Origin: Periplaneta americana
Taxonomy: Eukaryota > Arthropoda > Insecta > Blattodea > Blattidae
Direction of reading: 5' to 3'
Assembly (NCBI RefSeq): GCF_040183065.1
Contig: NC_091120.1
Coordinates: 176,540,988-176,604,987 of the forward strand
Length of the DNA stretch: 64,000 bases
Shown: positions 44,487 through 55,392 of the stretch, one piece after another
Layout of the letters: every line of letters begins with the position of its first letter
Numbering within the stretch: the stretch's first letter is position 1
The notes under the pieces: model-generated
What the model was told of the DNA's origin: nothing
Database searches by the model: none
What the model saw: the letters and a program-made list of their open reading frames with translations, nothing else
Position numbers and translations under genes: made by a program

Positions 44487-45779
44487 CAGTAGAATCCCTT
44501 GTATCTGGCAACTACGGGACAAAGCCAGTGCCAGATAACGGAATTTGCCGATCAATTGGAAAATATTTTACAGGTTATTTAAATACATAATAGATATGCT
44601 TGTTCGGAGATTCCACCATCTTTCAAGTACTGTTCCCAAACCTATCTAGATGTCTTAACCGGCTATTTCTAAACGGAGCTGAGGTCGTGAATTAACTGTT
44701 CCGCCATTTGTCGAGCAGGCAAAAAAGTACATATTATTCACCTAATAGATATTTGTGTACCCGAAAGAGTCACATCTATGACATATAACAGAATTCTGTG
44801 AAGTGAACACAATTTGATTGTCTAGTTCAAAAATGCGACAACTCAAAAAAACAAGTTTTGAGATATCTTCAGTTGAAAGTTTCAAATAAATCACTTAGAA
44901 AGGAACAGAGTTCTGGTTCATAACCACGACAATTAGAAATGAGTCAGTATTCAGGACGAGTTTATTACAATCTTCCAGTTCATTATTAATGCATTTCGAA
45001 ATGTACTAAAACTGAATTAGTAAAGTCCATAGTTATAATTATTTCTAAAGTAGTTTATTTAGTTTTTTTTTTCTTTTTGGTTGTAAATATGACTTATCTC
45101 AATATTGAATCGGAAAGAGCTCCGAAAGGGGCTTTCAGTAGTATAAAAAACTAAAAAATTACAATTTTTGAGTTGTCGCACTTTTGAACTGGACGATCAA
45201 ATTGTCCAATATAAAATATACAGACACACAAAAACACACCCCAATGAAATTCTCAACACACAACTCAATTTCAGAACACACACACTCTTTGACTACATTA
45301 CACCACACGAATATACCCTCACAGGAAACAAAACAAGAGGTGCCATGACCAACAACGACCAGTTCTGAGGATGACCCATAAAAGGTCGAAACATGTAAAC
45401 CAGGTACGATAGAATTTAACACAAGAAAGTCATATAATACATATTCCGAAGTGATACAGTGTTAAAAGTTGTGTAATCAAGATTTACAATTGTCCACTTC
45501 AAAAATGGCAGCTTCCGAAAATCTAGATGGCTGTTTCTTTGTTTAGTTCTGAGAAGATAGTCTTTCTGTTCTCGAAGGTTTAGTTTGTGCAGTGACAGTT
45601 TGAACATTGATATTACTGCAATCTAGTGGTGCCTCATTAAAAAATATAGGTCGCTACATCAATTTGTAATCTACTTACTGGCTTTCCATCATATTTTTAT
45701 TTTATTTTTTCCTTATTCAAAAGTGCCATTGTTTTGGAATTGCCGGATATCTGGGTGCCAGATATGAGGGATTCCACTG
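44487..45779. mobile_element. pogo/Tigger-like element containing a nested Penelope-like fragment
   Basis: The left end CAGTAGAATCCCTTGTATCTGG and right end (complement) CAGTGGAATCCCTCATATCTGG are inverted repeats flanked by TA (44,485-44,486 and 45,780-45,781). A second TGCCAGATAACGGAATTTGCCG motif inside the left end is mirrored at the right. The interior is occupied by a Penelope-like 3' fragment (about 45,205-45,500) and an inverted motif pair at 44,812/45,165. No transposase of its own was recognised. Confidence 0.75.
45205..45500 (+). pseudogene. Penelope-like element, extreme 3' fragment
   Basis: The plus-strand frame reads QYKIYRHTKTHPNEILNTQL then NFRTHTLFD, parallel to YEIYKHTKTHPDQILNTQIN FSTHTLFD of the copies at 27-29 kb, and ends NNDQF-stop. 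It is followed by the Penelope-type GAGGATGACCCATAAAAGGT CGAAAC segment and a GTGTTAAAAGTTGTGTA motif like that after the 28.9-kb copy. Only the last part of the endonuclease C-terminus remains; it is a different subfamily from the palindrome copies. Confidence 0.7.
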
Positions 45780-45781
45780 TA

Positions 45782-46964
45782 CTATGTAATTTGATTTTTA
45801 TAATTTTGTGATTCAATTGTTAACTAGTGGCACTTGTTGCATAAATAAATTATTTACATTAAGACTTTTTCTTGTACGTACTTACTAGTAAAGTGTTTTG
45901 TATCTAGGCCTATTTTCGTATAGCAGACCAATATTATTGCTCATGTTTCATTGTCCTTAAATTCCATTCATTAATTTGATGCTGAAAACCATATAAGCCT
46001 CATATTTAATGAAACACATTCATATTGGTTGTCTTCATCTCTACAATAATCTTTTCATCCTCATGTCTCCTCGGGTTCTGATGTTCTTTTTATACAATAA
46101 CTAAACTGCTTTTGGTTATTGAGTTTTGTTAAAAAATATCTGACTGAATTTTTTATTAGAATGAAAAGTGTCACCAGATTATGCGAAAGTTACTGATGTA
46201 CAAATTATACAGTTATAGAAGTCCATGAAACAAGAAGTATGATATTCTCTTATACACAATTTCTGCAGTAAGCCAAAAAGAAATGATCTTATTATACCAA
46301 AGTTGTTCTGTTTGTGAAATAATGCCACTATACCCTGTCGACAGTCTATCAAATAGATAGTTATTAATGTTTTGATATGGGCCATGTGATTTGTGTAAGG
46401 GTATTAAATCCTGTTCATTCATGCTCAACTTCCGTATCGGCAGAATTTTTGAGTGGGACAACTGCTTGTGGTGTTACTTTGTATATTAGTCGTGAGTTAT
46501 TTCCTCTTCTGAAACGTGCATCCATGTTGCTTTCACTTACTCGTCGCCTGATTATAGGAACTGGTGAGCAACTGAAAATTAAAGTGCAATTTACTGACAA
46601 ACACTTTCTCATTACCAGGCTTCGAGACTTTGGACCCGATACAGTAAGTTTACTGTGCATGCACTATGAGTTGTTGACTCGCTGCAGGTAGATAGAGATG
46701 TGTTGAGGTAACAACGTTGCTATTTAGAGTAGAGTACGGTAGTATGGGGAAACACACATATGTACATTCTGAAAGTAAATATACATTACACAATGATAAT
46801 GCCAAAAGAATGTGAAAAGCATTTATTCTCCTGTCTTTTATAAGCATTTGTGTTTAATTATACACAGTGTTAATGATGGAAATAAGCATGTAGCAATTTT
46901 AATTTTTTCATTTATCCTATTGGTCGTCTTTAGGAAGTGCAGTTACAGTACCGAATTGCAATGT
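45782..46964. other. Non-coding stretch, nothing recognised
   Basis: Overlapping short ORFs around 46.2-46.7 kb on both strands have no recognisable domain. Confidence 0.3.
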
Positions 46965-47420
46965 ACCTACTACAAGATATATTCTCAGTGTCTCAAACGC
47001 AAATATTTTTCGGTTATCTGCCAAAGTTTGTACTGTAGAAAGCTGCGCTCTACGTCGCATGACGTGATAGGAGCAAAACGAAAAAATCTAACATCATGGC
47101 AGTCTCTAAGAGACAGTCCTTTATTCTCGGGGGAATCTATGTCCACTAATTTGCTCTTTATGTTACACAATGTTCCATATCCGTTATTTTTATATAAAAT
47201 TGATTTCCACTTCTGTTTTACACGTTCAATACCGGTGTACTTGATGTCTCATTAATTCTCTGCATCATTTTCTAAATTAATTTGAGGGCTTCCGGCATCT
47301 CTTGCTCTGACTTTTCTAACCGTGTAATAGTTTCAGACACAGTTTGTATGAAAACCAAGTTATTCGTCAGAACCTTCAAATCCGAGCGTTTTCCTTTGCG
47401 TATTTGTTGGCATTCATTCT
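46965..47420 (-). pseudogene. hAT-like transposase C-terminal relic
   Basis: Minus-strand fragments read IQTVSETITRLEKSEQEMPE ALKLI (about 47,365-47,285), then after frame breaks a FRFAPITSCDVERSFLQYK block (about 47,080-47,020) and a KYLRLRH end. The latter is close to the dimerisation motif (YAPITS.DVERSFSQYK) of a hAT-type transposon family common in insects. Stops and frameshifts break the copy; TIRs were not located. Confidence 0.6.
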
Positions 47421-47846
47421 ACAGTACCCCCACCCACTGTACGCTTTACCACTATACTCAGTACGCTGTTATGCGGATTTCCCACTGACCTGCTCCATTG
47501 CGTCCGAAGTCTCGAAGCCTGCTCATTACATATATGTTAGATACAGAATAAAAGTGATAGCTGTATTAAATAAAGGTTTATCCAATTAGCTATTAATACA
47601 TTACAAATCTGTTCCTTTTCCAAAATCACAAAATTCCCATTGGTGTTTCTGTGCATTCTAAGAGGAATATAGTTCATATATATTGGATTAATACTAGTTA
47701 GAAAGAAAGTTTTTCCTCTGGAAGCGAGAAGCTTGTACTGACATAAAGTATTTTAACTTTAAATTCATGTCACTTATTCAAGACCTCTGATAGTCTGAAA
47801 ATGTAAAGAATTTTATAACAAAATATGCTGAAACAGACACACTTAC

Positions 47847-48031
47847 TTGCACGTTTTTTGGTCATAGTAAAACCCAGTGCTGCATTCTTTTATGTATCGG
47901 CAAGTACAGGCACACTCCTGTGGATCCCACAGTTTGGTGTCATTGTCTGCGATACATTTCTGTTCTTCATCTATATTTTGACAGACACAATTGCATTCTC
48001 CCTTTTCATATTTTTGCAGTTTATTGCAGTG
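47847..48031 (-). CDS. Pvf: Pvf-like gene, cysteine-rich CxCxC exon
   Basis: Third large visible exon of a PDGF/VEGF-related factor on the minus strand. It begins after an acceptor (TTTCTTTTCCAG) with HCNKLQKYEKGECNCVCQN and continues KLWDPQECACTCRYIKECST GFYYDQKTCK. The CxCxC and CACTC clusters with CSTGFYYD are typical of the C-terminal cysteine-rich region of insect Pvf proteins and VEGF-C/D, thought to affect secretion and matrix binding. The exon starts in frame 0 relative to the preceding exon. Its 3' end is a perfect donor GTAAGT, which overlaps an in-frame TAA: splicing continues the protein, read-through ends it after TCK. The next exon was not identified. Confidence 0.8.
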
Positions 48032-48220
48032 CTGGAAAAGAAATTGTAAGCATGAATCAAAGATATGTAACAAACAGGTTTTCCAGGACAGAATGGGACT
48101 GTATATTTCGTAATAATTCTTTATGGTAGAGAGAGTAAGTAGCTCTGCTATTGCTGTTATCACTAGGGGGCGGAGTTTAGCATATTTGCATGTTTTATTC
48201 CTTTGTTGCTTTTGTGTGCT
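48032..48220. other. Intron sequence of the Pvf-like gene
   Basis: Unique AT-rich sequence between the cysteine-rich exon and a plus-strand LINE fragment. Confidence 0.5.
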
Positions 48221-48224
48221 TTTG

Positions 48225-48660
48225 CTTCAGTAAAGTCTCATTTTATAAACCTATGGTTCAACAATTGGCTCTCTTCTGACGAAGGAAAAATTTTACAGTC
48301 TGTACAAGAGAAACCAAATGACCTGGAAATGTACAAAAACTTTCCCAGACATGTTCAAACATTTTTAACAGAGCCAGAACAGGTCACATTGTCACACAAT
48401 TGTACCTACACCAATTTCACATTTCTGATAAATAATCCTACTTGTCTGTGGTGTAATAATCATGATGAAGATCTGGAACACATTCTTCTATACTGTCCAT
48501 CCATAAACCACAAAAGAAGTAAATTAAAATCATCAGTACCAGTTGCAGAAGACACAGCCCTGCAGTATATATTGACTACCGGTACACCTCAACTCTGGCT
48601 ACTAGCAAGAGGCATCTATAATGAACACTGATCAAAATACCCCTCATTTCTCGTGAAAAC
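48225..48660 (+). pseudogene. LINE ORF2 C-terminus with CCHC zinc-knuckle, intronic
   Basis: The plus-strand frame reads KSHFINLWFNNWLSSDEGKI, NFPRHVQTFL and then CLWCNNHDEDLEHILLYCPS: a C-x2-C-x8-H-x4-C motif found after the RNase H region in I/Jockey-type LINEs. The end is LWLLARGIYNEH. An apparent (TTGA)n tail follows at 48,733. The RT is missing. It lies antisense inside an intron of the Pvf-like gene. Confidence 0.75.
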
Positions 48661-48732
48661 CAACAACTGAATAGACTACAGTGGACTATAGTGGATTTTA
48701 TGTTGTCAGCAAACAGTTGGATACATTAAGAA

Positions 48733-48800
<68 letters not shown>
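48733..48800. repeat. (TTGA)n microsatellite, tail of the upstream LINE
   Basis: About 17 uninterrupted GATT units immediately after the LINE 3' end and immediately before another LINE's truncated 5' border. Confidence 0.95.
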
Positions 48801-48801
<1 letters not shown>

Positions 48802-49271
48802 CATATAAATCATATGCTCCCATTATATAAATGCACGACACCTTTTGAAGTAGAATGTCACCAGTCAGCCGAGGTCCACTTTGAGAAGAAGTCGATCTAT
48901 GAGCTTACAGTCAACTATTTCAATCTGAAATATGCCTTAATTCACGTTGAGGTATTCGGCTTGCTCATAGGTGCTCGAGGGACTATACCAGCTTTTTTCG
49001 AAGAATTTCGACGGAAGTTTGCTCTGCCAACATCTCTGAGGGATGACATTGTGATAACTGTGTTTAAAAAATCCTGCCAAATCCTAATTAATCACATGGT
49101 GCCACATTAATAGCAATTGTAATTTTTCACGCCCTTTTCTTTGTTTCCCTTCTTTAAAATTTAATATCCATGTTTACATATGTATAATATATATATTTTT
49201 TTTTTTTGAGGATATACTGAGTCCGTAAGGGCTGCCCTCAATGGGGGGCAGTTTACTATCTATCTATCTAC
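48801..49271 (+). pseudogene. 3' end of an R2-like LINE, third copy, intronic
   Basis: The open frame gives HFEKKSIYELTVNYFNLKYA, EVFGLLIGARGTIPAFFEEF and a SCQILINHMVPH end (stop at 49,108-49,110), the same tail as at 20.2 and 32.2 kb. The 3' UTR includes GAGTCCGTAAGGGCTGCCCT CAATGG and ends in (TATC)n at 49,256-49,270. The element is 5'-truncated directly at the preceding TTGA array. Confidence 0.7.
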
Positions 49272-50112
49272 ATGCATATTTAAGGGGTTAATGCATACTT
49301 CAGCTTTTAGCTCATATAAAAGCATATTTTCTTATTTTTTTAGCATTGTGATGCTTAAACCAAGATTAAGAATTCGAAAAATGGGAAAAACAGAATACCG
49401 AAGAAACTCAGACATTGAAACACATTACAGGAGTTACATTTTATTTATTGCAGACAGTGCACTGTTGTCGGCAAATCATTTTAGACAAATCCTTGGCAGT
49501 CAACAAAGCACTCAATTCTCATTTTATGGGTAATTGTCGTGGTTCTCACTAGAGTTAAAAAAAAAAAAAAGTTCCACAGAAGGCCTTGTTTTGAATTTGA
49601 TACTGAGACTGAATTCCAGTCAAGACAAATATAAATTGTCTATACTTGAGGCAGTATCAATGACGCAAAGACATAGAACTCAGTCAACAAGGAAACCACT
49701 GCTAATTGCTTTAGAAAGGCTGAGTTCAGTGCGATTGCAACAGCACATGAAGGAGATGCTGATGGAAGTAAATCACAACTAAGAACAAGAAATGGAATCC
49801 ATGGAGTTTTTGGACATTTATGACTATTTTCTTCAGTTGTCAGTGTACCAGAGCATATCACAAAAAGACTGTGGGTACTAAAAGATTATATATCCAACCC
49901 CTATAAAAAAGTGCCAAACGAACAACATTGGACAAATTCTTTGTTAGATTAGACTGCTACATTATACTTGTAGGATAAAAAATAATTGTACATGAGTAGT
50001 GTATGTCGTACATTGAATTCATCAGTTTCACGTTCGGGAATGTTCCAGTTATAATAAGATAAAATATATACGGTAATTTAAATTTGTATGTATGATGAAT
50101 AATATAGCTTAC
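49272..50112. other. Intron sequence of the Pvf-like gene
   Basis: Plus-strand frames at 49,291-49,533 and 49,534-49,782 are open for about 80 codons each but carry no domain I recognise; they may be part of a further decayed repeat. Confidence 0.35.
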
Positions 50113-50223
50113 CTCTTCCTTGATCTTACAGTCGCATTTGCATTTGGTATGCTGCTCCACAGTAATGTACTTCTTGCCTTTGAAGTTGAGTGTAGTTCCT
50201 CCCTCATATTGTGTCTCAATAAC
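50113..50223 (-). CDS. Pvf: Pvf-like gene, exon ending the cystine-knot domain
   Basis: A 111-nt, 37-codon exon with acceptor TACTTTTAG and donor GTAAGC. It reads VIETQYEGGTTLNFKGKKYI, then TVEQHTKCKCDCKIKEE. The HTKCKCDCK end corresponds to the H.KCEC(R) end of the VEGF/PDGF homology domain, whose cysteines close the knot. It joins in frame 0 with the preceding exon (ending ITFQ) and the following exon (starting HCNK), so exons at 53.4, 50.1 and 47.9 kb splice into one continuous frame. Confidence 0.85.
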
Positions 50224-51074
50224 CTAAAAGTACACAAAATGAACATTTCTGCATTATTGTATTCATGAATGTAATCTTACTTCTTAATACTTTTCTAGTG
50301 CACATAAGCAGTAAAGATCATTCTGGTAATAACTATATTCTCATTGTAACATGATTGTCAGCTGTTTGCAGTTAGAGTGATATTGTTTTTGCAGATTACG
50401 AATGCAGAAAATGCAAGAATTTAGTATGAGAACTAATCTGTGTTATAGGATTTGTTCAAAGTGGTGTCCATCTGCATTTACACATTCCCTACATTTGACA
50501 GAATTGTTATTCACATGCAAAAGTACTACATATTTCCATTATGCTTGCAATTTCTCTTCTTATATTGTCTCTTAAGTTCGTCTATAGCGAGAGGTTATTC
50601 CTGTTTACTTAATTTTTAGTGTTTTTAGTATGTGGATAACCATTTCATCAAAATATATTTACAAAAGATCAGAAATCACAGCAAATAGTCCAAACAAAGC
50701 CACTTGTTCACACAGAACAAGAATTTAACAAAGATCGACACTCATTGGACAAGATGCACTGTGTAATGTCCTTCGCCATCTTTTATGAACTCCACACACA
50801 CTGTTACGTAAAATGGTCGGGCACTGCAGTTAAGTATGTGGTACTGAATTGTGCCTACTAAACACCAAAACATATTGCTGAAAATTACATCGAAAATATT
50901 CTACAAAAATAGCATATTATGCAGGACTTGAGCACAACAAATGGGATATTTTATATAGGTGTTATATAGGAAATGTGCAGGGTCTGGACAAAAAAAAAGT
51001 GTATTACACGAGATAGCCTAATAAGCAGGCACGTATTATCGAGGTTTTACTGTATTACCAGACGTTTAGTTTAC
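50224..51074. other. Intron sequence of the Pvf-like gene
   Basis: AT-rich, with no recognisable repeat or ORF. Confidence 0.45.
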
Positions 51075-52135
51075 TTACAAATGGCTTTTAAGGAACCCGC
51101 AGGTTCATTGCCACCCTTACATAAGCCCGCCATTGGTCCCTATCCTGTGCAAGCTTAATCCAGTCTCTCTCATCATATCCCACCTCCCTCAAATCCATTT
51201 TAATATTATCCTCCCATCTACGTCTGCCCTCCCCAAAAGTTTTTTTTTTCGCTCTGGCTCCCAACTAACACTCTATATGCATTTCTGGATTCGCCCATAA
51301 GTGCTACATGCCCTGCCCATCTCAAACGTCTGGATTTAATGTTCCTAATTATGTCAGATGAAGAATACAATGCATGCAGTTCTGCATTGTGTAACTTTCT
51401 CCATTCTCCTGTAACTTCATCCCTTTTAGCCCCAAATATTTTCCTAACAACCTTATTCTCAAACACCCTTAATCTCTGTTCCTATCTCAAAGTGAGAGTG
51501 CAAGTTTCACAACCATACAGAACAACTGATACTGTTTCATAAATTCTGACTTTCAGCTTTTTTGAGAGCTGACTGGATGACAAAATCTTCTCAACCTAAT
51601 AATAGCAGGCATTTCCTCTATTTATTCTGCTTTTAATTTCCTCCTGAGTGTCATTTACATTTGTTACTGTTGCTGTACTATGTTCTAGTCACGAGACGTG
51701 ATCACATACTTTGTCTTTTCGGCATTTATTTGGAAATGCATCTCTTTACTTGCTTCAAATGTTTTCCCTAATAATTTATGGATTTTATAATACGTGTAAC
51801 TTTCTCCATTCTCCTGTAACTTCATCCCTTTTAGCCCCAAATATTTTCCTAACAACCTTATTCTCAAACACCCTTAATCTCTGTTCCTCTCTCAAAGTGA
51901 GAGTCCAAGTTTCACAACCATACAGAATAACCGGTAATATAACTGTTTTATAAATTCTAACTTTCAGATTTTTTTATGGCAGACTAGATGACAAAAGTTT
52001 CTCAACCGAATAATAACAGGCATCTCCCATATTTATTCTGCGTTTAATTTCCTCCCGAGTGTCATTTATATTTGTTACTGTTGCTCCAAGATATTTGAAT
52101 TTTTTCATCTCTTTGAAAGATAATCTCCAGTTTTA
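51075..52135 (-). pseudogene. LINE 3' end with internal partial duplication, intronic
   Basis: The minus strand contains the same family as 16.9-17.8 kb: VFENKVVRKIFGAKRDEVTG E, RRLRWAGHVALM and INAEKTKYVITSRD. The 3' end begins near 51,075 with AAAGCCATTTGTAAGTAAAC in minus orientation. The 51,400-51,690 region recurs at 51,797-52,110 in the same orientation, so the last part is a second, overlapping copy. Frameshifts and stops abound. It sits in the sense orientation of the Pvf-like gene, in an intron. Confidence 0.8.
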
Positions 52136-52140
52136 CCAAA

Positions 52141-53314
52141 TCTATACTAATAATAAATCTGTAATCGAAATTTTTCTGGTAATTTTCGCTTTTCCAAAAA
52201 TAATTGGTGTTAACATGTATAATTAATCATCCTGAAACCGAAAATCGCTTTTTTGAAATTTTTTGTTTGTATGTCTGTCTGTCTGTCTGTCTGTCTGTCT
52301 GGATGTTTGTTACCTTTTCACGCGATAATGGCTGAACGGATTTCGATGAAAATTGGAACATAAATTAAGTTCGTTGTAACTTAGATTTTAGGCTATATGG
52401 CATTCAAAATACTTTATTTAAAAGGGGGGTTATAAGGGGGCCTGAATTAAATAAACTGAAATATCTCGCTTATTATTGATTTTTGTGAAAAATGTTACAT
52501 AACAAAAATTTCTTTAAAAATGATTTCCGATAAGTTTTATTCCACGCAAAATTTTGATAGGACTGATATTTAAGTCTGTCTGTCTGGATGTTTGTTACCT
52601 TTTCACGTGATAATGGCTGAACGGACTTCGATGAAAATTGGAATATAGATTAAGTTCGTTGTAATTTAGATTCTAGGCTATATAGCATTCAAAATACTTT
52701 ATTTAAAAGGGGGGTTATAAGGGGGCCTGAATTAAATAAACCGAAATATCTCGCTTATTATTGATTTTTGTGAAAACTGTTACATAACAAAAGTTTCTTT
52801 AAAAATGATTTCCGATAAGTTTTATTCCAGGCAAAATTTTGATAGGATTGATATTTAAGGATATACAAGAGTTTTAAAATAACAATACAATACATTTCCA
52901 CCGCCGCCTCAGATTATAGTGTCGTTGTTCCGTAACTGCTATGTGCAAAATATTAAATTTTTTAGTAGGAAGAAAAGCAAATTTAATCATTCTATGGCAG
53001 TAGTGCATAGGAGATCGTGAATTCTTATATTTTTACACAATCGACTCTATTAATTTGGAGTGATTTATTAAAGGATGCATTCAAGACTAATTTAGAAAAA
53101 TGTTAAACGAATTATCTTTGCACCAAATGAGTGGTCTCTGGACCAAAATGATAGCATTTTAATTATTTAAATACAATTTAAATTAAGTAGCATGTTAAAC
53201 GATTTATTCTTCTATCAAACACGAATGTTCCCTGGACCCAATGTTCTATTTTAATTATGTAATTACTTTATATTTATTTCTAATAAGTGCAGCTGAGCGC
53301 ACGGGTACAGCTAG
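52141..53314 (+). mobile_element. Non-autonomous Helitron, copy 1
   Basis: Begins TCTATACTAATAATAAATCT and ends with a GC-rich hairpin-forming stretch (GTGCAGCTGAGCGCAC) followed by GGTACAGCTAG. It is inserted between A (52,140) and T (53,315), the Helitron preference, and has no TIR. It contains a TCTG microsatellite (about 52,272-52,300) and an internal tandem duplication of 285 bp (GGATGTTTGTTACCTTTTCA at 52,301 and 52,586). No Rep/helicase is present. The 3' end lies 95 bp from the donor of a Pvf-like exon. Confidence 0.85.
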
Positions 53315-53408
53315 TGTTTAATATAGATATTAAATGAGTCTTACACAGTTCTGACAACTCTTTGGAGAGAGAAAAAAACACTTTTGCATTGTTTTTTAGT
53401 GAAATTAC

Positions 53409-53593
53409 CTGGAATGTTATCACTTCTGTGGCAGTTGGCTGACAACTCAGTAGATCGTGCGAACAGCATCCCCCACAGCGCTCCACTCGAGTGCATTGTG
53501 GGTAATAAAAGATGCTTCGGTCTTCCAAGTTCTGCAATGGAACTGTGACCAGCTCAGGTGCACATGTGCCAGGCTTTGGGGCTATGGCAGCTT
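53409..53593 (-). CDS. Pvf: Pvf-like gene, PDGF/VEGF cystine-knot exon
   Basis: A 185-nt exon bounded by acceptor TTTTTTCTCACAG and donor GTAATT. The frame reads AAIAPKPGTCAPELVTVPLQ, then YYPQCTRVERCGGCCSHDLL and SCQPTATEVITFQ. The RCGGCC core with preceding PxCxxVxR is diagnostic for the PDGF/VEGF domain, a secreted dimeric ligand for a Pvr-type receptor tyrosine kinase. In insects such ligands act in haemocyte migration and epithelial closure (family knowledge). The exon needs a phase-1 preceding exon, which the mini-exon at 53.7 kb supplies. No in-frame stop. Which paralogue (Pvf1, 2 or 3) I cannot say. Confidence 0.9.
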
Positions 53594-53679
53594 CTGTGAG
53601 AAAAAAATATCATTATAGTTTTTTCCTTATTTGTCATAAGCACTTGATAATGCAATAGTACTTGGATTCTTGTACTCAC

Positions 53680-53709
53680 TTCTTTCGTCGTCAGCACTGC
53701 CAAATCTAT
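53680..53709 (-). CDS. Pvf: Pvf-like gene, candidate 30-nt mini-exon
   Basis: Flanked by acceptor GTTTTTCCAG and donor GTGAGT. In the phase required by the next exon it encodes (N/D/H/Y)-RFGSADDER, giving a continuous polar stretch before KAAIAPKPGTCAPE. The phase match (two bases in, one base out) supports it, but a 30-nt exon is easily met by chance. Upstream exons with the signal peptide were not identified. Confidence 0.5.
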
Positions 53710-53771
53710 CTGGAAAAACAAAACAAGATATTTCGTTAATATTTTATGACTAATTTTCTTGTAATGTTTCA

Positions 53772-54262
53772 TTTCTTGAACAATTTCGAGGGAAAAATTG
53801 TTCCGGGGCCATTAAACGTACCTATGCTCTACCAACTGAGGTAGTTGGTAAAGCGTTGGTACATTTAACCAAAGGTCCCGGGTTCGATGCCCATCCCCGG
53901 AACAATTTTTCCCTCGAAATTGTTCAAATCAACTTTACAGGGAGTTATACCTGAAAGTTTGATTTGCATAATACACGTCACTATTCGTTAACAGAAAAAC
54001 CACAATTTAAGTCACACTGAGTTGGTGTGCACTCACTGCTGGTTGCTTGACGGTTGTCAGCCCACTTTGAGGTCTGTGGATATTTGAGAGAAAAATTGGA
54101 TCGGTGTCTAGTAGAGTTCCCAAGTAGCTCAGTTGGTAGAGGGTTGGTATGTTTAACGAAAGGCCCGGGTTTGATGCCCGGTCCCGAAACAATTTTTCCC
54201 TCGAAATTGTTCAAATCAACTTTATAGGGAGTTATACCTGAAAGTTTGATTTGTGTTTCACT
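53772..54262 (+). repeat. tRNA-like repeat cluster, second locus
   Basis: Same module as at 40.9-41.4 kb: AGTTGGTAAAGCGTTGGTAC then GGTCCCGGGTTCGATGCCC (53,845-53,895), a CCGGAACAATTTTTCCCTCG AAATTGTT tail, a CAACTTTACAGGGAGTTATACC block, and about 280 bp later the module again (54,123-54,190) with the same tail. A truncated inverted piece of the module starts at 53,772. Loop sequences differ between copies and do not give a credible anticodon. Confidence 0.8.
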
Positions 54263-54439
54263 TCTTGCAATTCGTAGTTCAAATTTAATCCAATTAAATA
54301 ATATACGTAGTATTGCAGTTATAATCTCAGAATTTCAGTTCCTTTCACTTTGTTAATATTTATTTATTTATTTACTTATAATGTGATAACTTGAGCTATA
54401 TATAATCATAATTTTCCTTACTGTGTGTACCTAAAAATA

Positions 54440-54491
54440 TTGTGTTCATTGTATGCTTTGCACTTCACTATTTTATTATTATTACTACTAC

Positions 54492-54524
<33 letters not shown>

Positions 54525-54845
54525 TACTATTATTATTATCAATATTATTATTGCCTTATATTTTTATACTTTGTATGTCTCACTTATTTTGAACTACTGT
54601 TCACATTTTATTATGCATTTTCCTTTCTTTCTATATGTTATATATTACGTCTGATTTCCACTGACTTGTTGTTTACATTATATTATGATTATCTACTTCA
54701 GTTTTGTGTGTAAAGTTGTAGTGTACTTTACTTTGCAAATTTCTAGTGTTCTTTGTATCTCAGTTTTACTCCTGGTTGAGTGTTAGAGAAGGCCGTATGT
54801 CCTTAACTCTGCCAGGTTAAACAATTATTATTGTTATTATAATTT
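54440..54845 (+). repeat. LINE 3' UTR fragment with ATT arrays
   Basis: ATT/ACT repeats at 54,470-54,555 are followed by T-rich sequence. A GAGAAGGCCGTATGTCCTTA ACTCTGCCAGGTTAAA end then leads into a short ATT tail. I recognise that end as a common insect LINE 3' terminus. No ORF remains. Confidence 0.6.
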
Positions 54846-54916
54846 TACACCTAATATTAAAATTCACTTACAATTTAAGATTGTAGAAAAGAAAAGTAAA
54901 TTTGTTGTTTACAGTA

Positions 54917-55390
54917 CAGTATTCTCTCGATTATTCACACAGTTTGAGCACCTATGCCACATTAATTTGTTAATTTACTGGCCGATTCTCCTTTCTCAAT
55001 TTTTTCTATGATTTCTAATTTTTGTTTCACAGTTAATATAACTTCGTTTAGTACCTGACATGATTATTCACACACAATGTTTTCACAGATGACTGCAGTG
55101 AGAACAACATGTAGACAGCAAGTACACATAAAAACAGACTGGCCATTTGTATGACAGTATCAGGTACCTTTGGCTCAGATTTATCCCCTTCTTCTTTCAC
55201 AAAGGGACAATCCTTTTCCCACCCCCTGAACAAGAAATCGTAAACTTCGAAGCAGCAAAGCTTAGTTCATAACCTACCATTTTAATTTGAAGACCAATAT
55301 AATTTTTTCATGATTTCTTGTCACTTTGTATTAATAAGTAATAAATTATTTTCGACCATAAACCATGCATGGATAATCGAGAGTATACTG
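54917..55390. mobile_element. pogo/Tigger-like MITE
   Basis: The left end CAGTATTCTCTCGATTATTCA and right end (complement) CAGTATACTCTCGATTATCCA are inverted repeats with TA on both outer sides (54,915-54,916 and 55,391-55,392). The interior holds a 61-codon minus-strand frame with a hydrophobic stretch but no transposase motif. Confidence 0.75.
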
Positions 55391-55392
55391 TA

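Noticed and set aside
46812-47255. 147-codon plus-strand ORF
   Set aside because: It is antisense to the hAT-like transposase relic and has no domain features.
48733-48800. CRISPR-like direct repeats
   Set aside because: The units are 4-bp microsatellite units without spacers; no array with regular unique spacers exists in the window.
55048-55233. Signal-peptide exon of the Pvf-like gene (MASLFLCVLAVYMLFSL)
   Set aside because: The hydrophobic start is attractive, but its donor leaves the wrong phase for the 53.68-kb mini-exon and it lies inside a TIR-bounded pogo-like MITE.
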